64,000 nt of DNA, taken from assembly GCF_033096465.1 (NCBI RefSeq), contig NZ_AP028156.1, positions 2,436,501 through 2,500,500 of the forward strand, written 5' to 3'. Position 1 is the stretch's first letter. Each line of letters opens with the position of its first letter. Below the pieces are notes generated by a model. It had not been told where the DNA came from, did not search any database, and was given only the letters and a program-made list of their open reading frames with translations. Positions 8,278 to 14,421 of the stretch are shown piece by piece. Position numbers and translations under genes: made by a program. This stretch comes from Blautia luti (GTDB taxonomy: Bacteria; Bacillota; Clostridia; Lachnospirales; Lachnospiraceae).

Positions 8278-9303
8278 TCAATGACAGTAACAGGGGGGTA
8301 TCCTAATATCGCTGTCACCACCATCACCGCTGTCACCCGCCCTCCTTGCAAGGGCAATCCGCCTGCCGTCTTTCCTGCGGCTGTACTGGTAGCAGATACG
8401 GTTCTCGCTTAAAAATGTGGTGCGGTATTCATTCAGCCATTTCGTAATCACCGTGGGTATGGTTTCCGTTTCCCCCATAGCGGCTAACAGTTCCGTTGCC
8501 GTGCCTATCCATTCTTCCTTATCCCTCATAAAATCCACCAACCGAAAAAGGACATCTGGTATCGTTTCTTTCGCAAGCTGCTCCTGCGTTTTCCGCTCCA
8601 CAAGCTCCCAACGGCAATCACGGAAACGCAGCGTGTATTCCTGATAAGGCGTGTCCCTGCCCGTCACATACAGCTTGGCGGTGTCAGACGCACGTTTCTC
8701 CTTTTCCAGAACAAAGGTAGCGTCCGCACTCCCCGTTAATCCTGTCGTCCCAGACACCTTGTTGAACACGTCGCTGTCATTCTGCTTTCGGATGTGGTGT
8801 ACGACAATGACCGCCAGAGAGTGCCTGTCGGCAAAGTCTTTGATGAGGGAGATGTCCCCATAGTCGCTTGCATAGGCATTGTCTTTTGAAGCTGTACGGA
8901 CTTTCTGCAAGGTATCAATGACAATGAGCCTGCTGTCTGGGTAATCTTTCAGATAATCTTCAAGCTGCACGATAAGACCGTCTGACAGCTTGCAGCTTGC
9001 CACGGCAAAGTGGAGCCGCCCGCTTGCTTCGTCCGTCAAACGAAATAACCTGTCCTGTATGCGGCAGAACGTGTCCTCAAGGCAGAGGTAAAGCACATCG
9101 CCCTCCATTGTCGGCATATCCCATAAAGGGATTCCCTGCGACACGCATAAGCATAGCTTCAGCATGAGCCAGCTTTTGCCTATCTTCTGTGAGCCGCAGA
9201 ACAGCGATAAGCCTGTCGGGATAAGGCTGTCCACCACAAAGGATGGTTTCTCAAGCGGTTCATAAAGGAGCGTTTCGGCGTTGACTGTCTGTAACTTCTG
9301 CAT
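8278..9303 (-). CDS. RepA-like AAA/RecA-fold ATPase (hexameric helicase type)
   Basis: 341 residues. Walker A is GSQKIGKSW (about residues 37-45), Walker B is RLIVIDTL (about 125-132), followed by AVIVVHHIRK and a GSADATFVLE strand typical of RepA/KaiC-like ATPases from mobilizable elements. The family unwinds DNA at a replication origin; here it may support replication of the excised circle or of transferred DNA. The C-terminal tail is encoded by one of the 43-bp repeats. It overlaps the end of the broken sigma-like gene by about 120 bp. Confidence 0.82.
   Translation of the reverse strand: MQKLQTVNAETLLYEPLEKPSFVVDSLIPTGLSLFCGSQKIGKSWLMLKLCLCVSQGIPLWDMPTMEGDVLYLCLEDTFCRIQDRLFRLTDEASGRLHFAVASCKLSDGLIVQLEDYLKDYPDSRLIVIDTLQKVRTASKDNAYASDYGDISLIKDFADRHSLAVIVVHHIRKQNDSDVFNKVSGTTGLTGSADATFVLEKEKRASDTAKLYVTGRDTPYQEYTLRFRDCRWELVERKTQEQLAKETIPDVLFRLVDFMRDKEEWIGTATELLAAMGETETIPTVITKWLNEYRTTFLSENRICYQYSRRKDGRRIALARRAGDSGDGGDSDIRIPPCYCH
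8296..8338 (+). repeat. 43-bp iteron-like repeat, copy C, inside repA-like 3' end
   Basis: A direct copy of 8198-8240 with a few changes. It lies inside the coding region of the RepA-like ATPase, where it encodes the odd glycine/aspartate tail GDSGDGGDSDIRIPP. An initiator gene whose own end carries the repeat suggests an origin next to or overlapping the gene. Confidence 0.7.
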
Positions 9304-9932
9304 GGCTTTCCTCCTTTCGGGCGGTGTCTTTGTTTTCGTTGCACATAGGCGTTGACCTCCTTAAAAATAGATTTACTCCCACGGAAAAAAGTGAGAGTAT
9401 GTAATGCCGCCAATCCCACACAAATAAAAAACAGATTTCTTTTTCGGGCGGTGTCGGTCACGGTTGGAGATATTTCTTCAATTTCCGCCTTTACTTTCTC
9501 CTTTGCAATCGCAACAGATTTCTGTATTGCCGAAGCGGTGCAATGCTCCATAGCGGCGATTTGGTAAAAATTGAACTCATACTCGTAGTAGAGCAGGAAA
9601 CGCCGCCTTTGTATCTCTGGAAGGCTCCCAACCGCCTTATAGAGCGTTTCATTCCGTTCTTCCTCAACCATGCGTTCATCAAGGCTCTTAGGCACACGCA
9701 ACGCCCGTCTGTAAAGGGTTTCGTCCCATACCTCGTTAAACTCCCTGTGCCGCTCGTCCCATTAGAAAAGATTCCTGTTCCTGCGCTCCATCTGCCGAAA
9801 CTCCATAAAGAACTGTTCCGACACTTCCAACTCGTGGGATTTGCCCTGCCCGTCCTTAAAGCTGATAAAATACCTTGTGCCGCTTTCCGTGGATTCCTCC
9901 CGAAGCGTGTATGCCTTAACCCTGTATGCCAT
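9180..9932 (-). pseudogene. Sigma-70 region 4-like protein interrupted by an in-frame TAA
   Basis: ATG at 9932 has GGAGG 8 nt upstream and starts MAYRVKAYTLREEST. The reading frame meets TAA at 9762-9764, after RRNRNLF. The same frame then continues as WDERHREFNEVWDETLYRRALRVPKSL and into a clear sigma region 4 (LPEIQRRRFLLYYEYEF...AMEHCTASAIQKSVAIAK). A single C-to-T change (CAA to TAA) explains the stop. The C-terminus past about residue 180 also looks abnormal and runs into the repA-like gene, so the original stop may be lost too. An internal start at 9701 could still make a 173-residue region 4 protein. Confidence 0.75.
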
Positions 9933-9944
9933 CCTGTTGTCCTC

Positions 9945-9980
9945 CTGCAAAAAATGAGTGAGGGGATTTCCATCCCTCAC
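9945..9980 (-). terminator. Rho-independent terminator
   Basis: A GTGAGGG/CCCCTCAC stem with an 8-nt loop (9958-9980) is followed on the minus strand by TCATTTTTTGC. It lies after the HTH gene at 10016 and before the start of the sigma-like pseudogene. Confidence 0.65.
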
Positions 9981-10015
9981 CCAGTAGCCCGCAGGATGGC
10001 AGGCTGTTTTAGAAG

Positions 10016-10441
10016 CTATAAAATTTTCCGCAGCTTCTTCCGCAGATGGTCTAACCTCGCATAGATGGCACCAGTCGTCAAATGCACAAGCGGGGCAATC
10101 TCCTTTGTGGAATACCCCTGCATTTTCAGCAGGACGATTTTCAAGGTACGCCCGTCCACCGTGACTAATACTTGATAGAGATTTTCGCTCTCAATCTCTT
10201 CCAGTAACTCCGCAACCGTACCCACTTCCGCCTGCCGCTCCCTGCCTGCCATGTCCTCAAGATATTCCGCAACGTCATTCGTCCATCGGTAAAACCGCCT
10301 GTTGGAATTGAAGTCTGCCCTGTCCGCCATGCGTATCTGCTCAATGGTCGCTTCATCAACGCCGCACTCACGCAGCAGCTTTTCCTCCGCTTCTTTCCAG
10401 ATACGCCATTTCCTGTCCTCCCGTCCGTGGTTGTATGCCAT
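10016..10441 (-). CDS. Sigma-70 region 4-like HTH protein
   Basis: 141 residues from ATG at 10441, which has GGAGG 8 nt upstream; a TTG five codons earlier is less likely because it lies inside the ribosome site. The C-terminal 60 residues form a sigma region 4/LuxR-like helix-turn-helix (LKMQGYSTKEIAPLVHLTTGAIYARLDHLRKKL). The N-terminus is charged and helical. No region 2 is visible, so it is more likely a transcriptional regulator of the element than a complete sigma factor. It is the middle of three such genes in a row. Confidence 0.75.
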   Translation of the reverse strand: MAYNHGREDRKWRIWKEAEEKLLRECGVDEATIEQIRMADRADFNSNRRFYRWTNDVAEYLEDMAGRERQAEVGTVAELLEEIESENLYQVLVTVDGRTLKIVLLKMQGYSTKEIAPLVHLTTGAIYARLDHLRKKLRKIL

Positions 10442-10477
10442 TCTTACTTCCTCCAATCAGAATTGATTGAGAGGGCA

Positions 10478-10521
10478 GAGAAAAGCCCCCTCATCTTCCC
10501 AAAGGAAAAAACAAGGGGGCT
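10478..10521 (-). terminator. Rho-independent terminator
   Basis: An 8-bp AGCCCCCT/AGGGGGCT stem (10484-10491 and 10514-10521) is followed by TTTTCTCT on the minus strand. It separates the sigma factor gene at 10536 from the HTH gene at 10016. Confidence 0.65.
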
Positions 10522-10535
10522 GAACGCCTTAAATT

Positions 10536-11048
10536 TTAATTTTCTATTATCTTTCTTAGTTTTATTAGGATTCTGGCTTTGCGTTTGTTTACAACGCTCT
10601 GGGTTATGCCCAACCTCGCCCCGACTTCACGCTCGGAAAGTCCGTCAAAAAAGATTGCCTGTATCAGCTCCTGTTCACTATCCGACAGCAAAGGCAGGGC
10701 GGCTTTCAGCCTGTCCACCATGACCGCATTGACAACGGTTTCTGCAATGTCCACCGCTTCATCAGTGATAAAGTCCAGAGGATTCCCCTCGCTGTCCGTA
10801 AATCCGTCGAGAGATAGCAGTCTATTCTTTGTATCTAATTTTTGCAGATAACGCCACCGTTCCTTGTCACGGTAGAAGTCTGTGTATTGCTCCCTCACGA
10901 CTTCAAGCAGACAGCCTTGAATGGGGATAAACAGCTTGTCCATATAGGTCTGGTCGGATTCCCTGCAACGGCAGAACTCCGTGTAGGATAATTCCACATA
11001 GCCGCCACTTTCTCTGATATATACCTTTCTTGGTGCATATTTCACCAT
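10536..11048 (-). CDS. Sigma-70 family RNA polymerase sigma factor-like protein
   Basis: 170 residues from ATG at 11048 (MVKYAPRKVYI), with GGGAGG a few nt upstream; the longer frame to 11111 lacks a ribosome site. The C-terminus is a typical region 4 helix-turn-helix (SDSEQELIQAIFFDGLSEREVGARLGITQSVVNKRKARILIKLRK). The middle is rich in aspartate and glutamate. Such small sigma-like genes control conjugation or excision genes in Tn916-type elements. It sits downstream of an attenuator-like hairpin (11165-11194) and a candidate promoter (11213-11242), so its expression may depend on readthrough. Confidence 0.8.
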   Translation of the reverse strand: MVKYAPRKVYIRESGGYVELSYTEFCRCRESDQTYMDKLFIPIQGCLLEVVREQYTDFYRDKERWRYLQKLDTKNRLLSLDGFTDSEGNPLDFITDEAVDIAETVVNAVMVDRLKAALPLLSDSEQELIQAIFFDGLSEREVGARLGITQSVVNKRKARILIKLRKIIEN

Positions 11049-11152
11049 AAATACCTCCCATCTGAATTTTTGAAATGTAAAAAATCCAGATGGAGAGGCG
11101 GAGAACGACACCGCATATCAGAAACAGCCCTACGGCACTTTCCAACAAAAAT

Positions 11153-11194
11153 CGACAAAAGAAAAACCGCAAAGGCTCTGTGACCTTTACGGTT
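11153..11194 (-). terminator. Attenuator-like terminator upstream of sigma factor gene
   Basis: On the minus strand AACCGTAAAGG and CCTTTGCGGTT form an 11-bp stem with an 8-nt loop, followed at once by TTTCTTTTG. It lies between a candidate promoter and the sigma gene start at 11048, so it would reduce transcription into the mobilization genes. The interval 11049-11535 holds no convincing gene, only this structure, a promoter and two more terminators. Confidence 0.7.
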
Positions 11195-11212
11195 ATAGGA
11201 AATAGTAATTCT

Positions 11213-11242
11213 ATTGTATGGAGATTGTACTTCTACTTTCAA
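11213..11242 (-). promoter_or_regulatory. Candidate sigma-A promoter
   Basis: On the minus strand TTGAAA (11237-11242) and TACAAT (11213-11218) are separated by 18 nt, facing the sigma-like gene. The adjacent hairpin at 11165-11194 would lie in its transcript leader. Confidence 0.45.
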
Positions 11243-11367
11243 GGTGAGAAGTACCGTTGCACTGGCAGAAATTTTTTTAACTGGTTTCCTGCCGTTCTCT
11301 GATATGCTATGTATTGATAAATTTTGCTTCGTATGAGCAGATAGATAACTGCCCGAAAAAAGGACAT

Positions 11368-11408
11368 AAAAAAATCCCTCCAAATTTAAAAACAAATTCA
11401 GAGGGTAA
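11368..11408 (-). terminator. Rho-independent terminator
   Basis: CCCTC...AATTT and AAATTTGGAGGG form an imperfect stem followed by ATTTTTTTATG on the minus strand. It is the second terminator after the tet(O)/KTR unit. Confidence 0.65.
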
Positions 11409-11483
11409 TTTAGGGTATAACAAAATAACCCACCCGAATATCGTTTTTTTTATTTGGTGAGTTTGTTCTTTCAAATACGAAAC

Positions 11484-11530
11484 AAAAAGAGCCGATGATT
11501 CGTGAATTGTTCCACAATTTCATCGGCTCT
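11484..11530 (-). terminator. Terminator of the tet(O)-KTR unit
   Basis: A perfect 11-bp stem AGAGCCGATGA/TCATCGGCTCT (11488-11498 and 11520-11530) is followed on the minus strand by TTTTTG. It begins 6 nt after the KTR stop codon. Confidence 0.85.
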
Positions 11531-11535
11531 GCGTC

Positions 11536-11709
11536 TTAAGCGTCTGGCTCTTTGATGACAGTTATCTTCAAGTTGTCAACTTTAATCAATCTTTCTTGTC
11601 TGCATTTTGGACAATAAAGGGGATAATTCTCCAAAACAGTGTCCTTCCTAATTTTATTACGGGTTTTGCTCCCACAAACAGGACACAATATCCATTCGCA
11701 TTTCATCAT
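11536..11709 (-). CDS. Cysteine-rich KTR-family small protein
   Basis: 57 residues, starting MMKCEWILCPVCGSKTRNK and ending IKEPDA. Two CPxC pairs (CPVC and CPKC) form a probable zinc ribbon, and the family name comes from the KTR in GSKTR. The gene is known as the usual companion downstream of ribosomal protection genes such as tet(M), tet(W) and tet(O) on Tn916-like and related elements. Its function is not established. It starts 51 nt after the tet(O) stop and probably shares the tet(O) transcript. Either of two adjacent ATG codons could start it; no strong ribosome site is visible. Confidence 0.88.
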   Translation of the reverse strand: MMKCEWILCPVCGSKTRNKIRKDTVLENYPLYCPKCRQERLIKVDNLKITVIKEPDA

Positions 11710-11760
11710 AATTAGTCTCTAATCCTTTCAAATCTCATTTTATATGACTTTTGCAAGCTG

Positions 11761-13680
11761 TTAAGCTAACTTGTGGAACATATGCCGAACCTTATCTATA
11801 CGGCTATTCGGGCGGCGGGGTTGGCAAATAAATTTACCAATAGCTGGCTGGTATCCTTTTAACTCTGTCAAGCAGACTCCCTGCCCATTTGTGAAATAAG
11901 TTAAATCGTTCCTGTATTCTTGAATACATCTAGCAGGGATTTCTCCTTTCAGAATGACCTCGTCATTCTTTATCTGAGTACTTACAATATCTGCACAATA
12001 CCTTGGAGCATCATGATACGCCCGTGAGAGATATTCCTGCGGTGCATAAATTTCAAAGTGGAGATATGGCTCTAATAGTTCTGTCCCTGCTTTTTTTAAA
12101 GCCTGCTCCAATACGATAGGGGAAAGCAGCCGAAAGTCTGCGGGGGTACTTACAGGACTATAATACAATCCATATTCAAAACAGATTTTACAGTCTGTCA
12201 CTTTCCATCCATACAGCCCCTGCTCGCAGCCATAAAGAACCCCCTCCATAACCGCATTTTGGAACGATTGATTTAAATATCCAAGTGAAACTCTGCTTTC
12301 ATACTGCACTCCGCTTCCAATAGGGAGCGGCTCTATGGACAACCCGACAGAAGCCCAGAAAGGATTTGGCGGGACTTCTATGTGGATGGTATATTCTGCT
12401 TTTCTAAGCGGTCTTTCCATATATATAACAGTAGGCTCTTTTATTTCTGCCTCCACATGATATTTTTCCTCAAGGATGGCACAAATGACTTCCATCTGCA
12501 CATTCCCCAAAAAAGAAAGTATAATCTCATGCGTTGTAGTATCCACATAATATTTTAAAAGAGGGTCGCCATCTGAAATTTCTGTAAGTGCCCCAAGCAA
12601 TATTTCCCGCTGTTCAGATTTCTTTACTGCAATCGTTGTTTGGAGCATAGGGAGAGGATTTTCAATAAATTTTCTCTGCGGCAACAGTATTTCGTTCCCC
12701 AAAATACTGTTTAGCTGCAAAACATCATTTGGTAAAATTACAATATCACCAGAGCAGGCTGTATCGGATGAATATAATTCACCGTTTGTCGGAACACACA
12801 TCTCTGTGATTTTTATTTTCTCTTTTTCAGATATTCTAATAACATCCCTCAAATGCAATGTTCCGCTATATATACGCACATAAACAAAACGCCGCCTTTT
12901 CTCTGAATATTCAATCTTAAAAACCTGCCCGCATAGTTCAGATTGACCTTCAGGCGTTGATGAATAAAATTTACTGGCAATTACTTCTATAAGCTGCCGA
13001 ATCCCCAGATTGTTTTTAGCGCTTCCGTGATAAACGGGAAATAACGTTCCGTTTTGGAATCTCCTGTTTTCTTCCTGTTCCAGTTCTGACATTTTAAACG
13101 GTTTCCCTGACATATATTTCTCTAATAGTTCATCGTTTCCCATAATTACCGCATCCCACTGTTCCATATCGTCATTGTCCGTTACATTTATATGGGGATG
13201 CTGCCCAACCTTTTGCTTCACTATAATTTCCGAAGAAAGCTTTGCTTTCATTTCCCGATATACCATTGGCAAATCAATCCCCTCTTGGTCAATTTTATTG
13301 ATGAAAAAAATTGTCGGAATCTTCATTATCTGTAGTGCATGAAACAGTATACGGGTCTGTGCCTGTATGCCATCCTTTGCAGAAACTAATAATACTGCTC
13401 CGTCTAATACGGATAAAGAACGGTATACTTCCGCCAAAAAATCCATATGGCCTGGCGTATCTATAATGTTGACTTTTACATCCTCCCACTGAAAAGATGT
13501 CACTGCTGTCTGGATAGTGATTCCCCTTTGACGCTCCAAATTCATTGTATCTGTCCTTGTTGTGCCTTCATCTACGCTCCCTAGTTCTGCAATTGCACCA
13601 CTGGTATACAATAAACTTTCCGTTAATGTTGTCTTTCCTGCGTCAACGTGAGCCAGAATGCCTAAGTTAATTATTTTCAT
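11761..13680 (-). CDS. tet(O): Tetracycline resistance ribosomal protection protein Tet(O)
   Basis: 639 residues, the exact length of Tet(O) and Tet(W). It is an EF-G-like GTPase that removes tetracycline from the ribosome. G1 is AHVDAGKTT (residues 10-18), G3 is DTPGH (about 74-78), G4 is NKID (128-131). Compared from memory with both families, the sequence follows Tet(O) from end to end (e.g. [39 protein letters not shown]), with only a few substitutions near residues 32-38 and 160. Short mosaic exchanges cannot be excluded. AGGAGG lies 8 nt upstream of the ATG. It is preceded by an attenuator leader and a consensus promoter, and followed by the KTR gene. Confidence 0.96.
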   Translation of the reverse strand: MKIINLGILAHVDAGKTTLTESLLYTSGAIAELGSVDEGTTRTDTMNLERQRGITIQTAVTSFQWEDVKVNIIDTPGHMDFLAEVYRSLSVLDGAVLLVSAKDGIQAQTRILFHALQIMKIPTIFFINKIDQEGIDLPMVYREMKAKLSSEIIVKQKVGQHPHINVTDNDDMEQWDAVIMGNDELLEKYMSGKPFKMSELEQEENRRFQNGTLFPVYHGSAKNNLGIRQLIEVIASKFYSSTPEGQSELCGQVFKIEYSEKRRRFVYVRIYSGTLHLRDVIRISEKEKIKITEMCVPTNGELYSSDTACSGDIVILPNDVLQLNSILGNEILLPQRKFIENPLPMLQTTIAVKKSEQREILLGALTEISDGDPLLKYYVDTTTHEIILSFLGNVQMEVICAILEEKYHVEAEIKEPTVIYMERPLRKAEYTIHIEVPPNPFWASVGLSIEPLPIGSGVQYESRVSLGYLNQSFQNAVMEGVLYGCEQGLYGWKVTDCKICFEYGLYYSPVSTPADFRLLSPIVLEQALKKAGTELLEPYLHFEIYAPQEYLSRAYHDAPRYCADIVSTQIKNDEVILKGEIPARCIQEYRNDLTYFTNGQGVCLTELKGYQPAIGKFICQPRRPNSRIDKVRHMFHKLA

Positions 13681-13722
13681 GTGATTTTCCTCCTATCAAC
13701 ACCCAAAAAAGGGCATAAAAAT

Positions 13723-13793
13723 ACCCAGTGATAAATACTCCTATCACTGGGTAAATAACTCCAATAGCCCCAAAACACTTATATGTTTTCGGG
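13723..13793 (-). promoter_or_regulatory. tet(O) leader attenuator hairpins
   Basis: On the minus strand two hairpins lie between promoter and gene. The upstream one pairs CCCGAAAACA with TGTTTTGGGG (13768-13793). The downstream one is a perfect 11-bp ACCCAGTGATA/TATCACTGGGT stem (13723-13752) followed by ATTTTTATGCCCTTTTTTGG. This closely resembles, from memory, the tet(M) leader of Tn916, where ribosome stalling or slowed translation under tetracycline allows readthrough. A GTG-started frame through the hairpin overlaps the tet(O) ATG and may be the regulatory leader peptide. Confidence 0.8.
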
Positions 13794-13904
13794 CATATAA
13801 AATTACATGATAAAAGTATTCTTAAACTGGGTACAAAAAACTAAGCCCCATATTAAAAGTGAAACGGGACTGCTACTTTTTGTTCCCACTATCAAATTGA
13901 CAGT

Positions 13905-13928
13905 TTATTTAAGAATACCTTGCCGCAT
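13905..13928 (-). CDS. Leader peptide MRQGILK upstream of tet(O)
   Basis: Seven codons plus stop with AAGGAG 9 nt upstream. As I recall, the same short peptide and ribosome site occur upstream of tet(M) in Tn916. It lies between the promoter and the attenuator hairpins and may couple transcription with translation. Confidence 0.55.
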   Translation of the reverse strand: MRQGILK

Positions 13929-13960
13929 ATTTATTAACTCCTTGTATAATACTGAATCTA

Positions 13961-13989
13961 ATTATATTCCTTAACCCTTTATTTGTCAA
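13961..13989 (-). promoter_or_regulatory. tet(O) promoter
   Basis: TTGACA (13984-13989) and TATAAT (13961-13966) on the minus strand with exactly 17 nt between them, a perfect sigma-A consensus. The transcript would run about 270 nt before the tet(O) start. Confidence 0.9.
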
Positions 13990-14046
13990 GCTGACAAACT
14001 AAAGCAGAAAAAGCGGCAGGATTTCCCCCTGCCACTAATCATCTGT

Positions 14047-14421
14047 TTATGCAAAAATAATTTCCTTTTCCACAATCTCCCTCGCACAAGCCCTTATGTT
14101 ATTGAGGCATCCTGTCCATTCTAAGGCGTTTTCTGCCTTTAGCTGTTCCGTTATGCCCTGTGCCTGTTTCATACCCTCTATGAGCCTTTCAAAGCGTTCC
14201 TGTGCCTGTCTGTTGATGTCGGCAAGGTAGGCGTTTAGCCTGCCGCTTGTAAGAAGATTGGTGTATGTAACTTTACGGTACTGTTTTAGATAATCTAAAT
14301 GCCGTTGCCCCCAGATGCCTATTGCCTGTTCTTCTTCGGCGGGTACAGTTAAGCACGGTATCAAATAATCCCCTTGCCTTTCGTATTTGCCGCCCAGTTC
14401 CTCAAATAATGATTTTGCCAT
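14047..14421 (-). CDS. tnpV: TnpV-family transposon protein
   Basis: 124 residues with the TnpV pattern: an N-terminal hairpin ([16 protein letters not shown]), then [23 protein letters not shown], then [23 protein letters not shown]. TnpV is encoded near one end of Tn4451; its exact function is unknown. GGAGG lies 9 nt before the ATG, and the gene starts only 35 bp inside the right terminal repeat. A homologue is nested in the ICE helicase gene at 19954-20295. The two share the layout but differ in sequence. Confidence 0.85.
   Translation of the reverse strand: MAKSLFEELGGKYERQGDYLIPCLTVPAEEEQAIGIWGQRHLDYLKQYRKVTYTNLLTSGRLNAYLADINRQAQERFERLIEGMKQAQGITEQLKAENALEWTGCLNNIRACAREIVEKEIIFA

Noticed and set aside
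7795..8338. CRISPR-like repeats
   Set aside because: Only three full copies, in opposed orientation, at uneven spacing, one of them in coding sequence, and no cas genes.
9762..9764. Stop-codon readthrough or recoding in the sigma-like gene
   Set aside because: The stop is TAA with no visible recoding element, and a single C-to-T mutation is the simpler explanation.
9491..9973. A 160-codon minus-strand reading frame
   Set aside because: It is an out-of-frame shadow of the sigma-like pseudogene, with Arg/Trp/Ser-rich composition and no ribosome site.
11761..13680. Tet(W) or a Tet(O/W) mosaic
   Set aside because: Segments that distinguish the families, as remembered, follow Tet(O) along the whole length. 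Short exchanges cannot be excluded without alignment.
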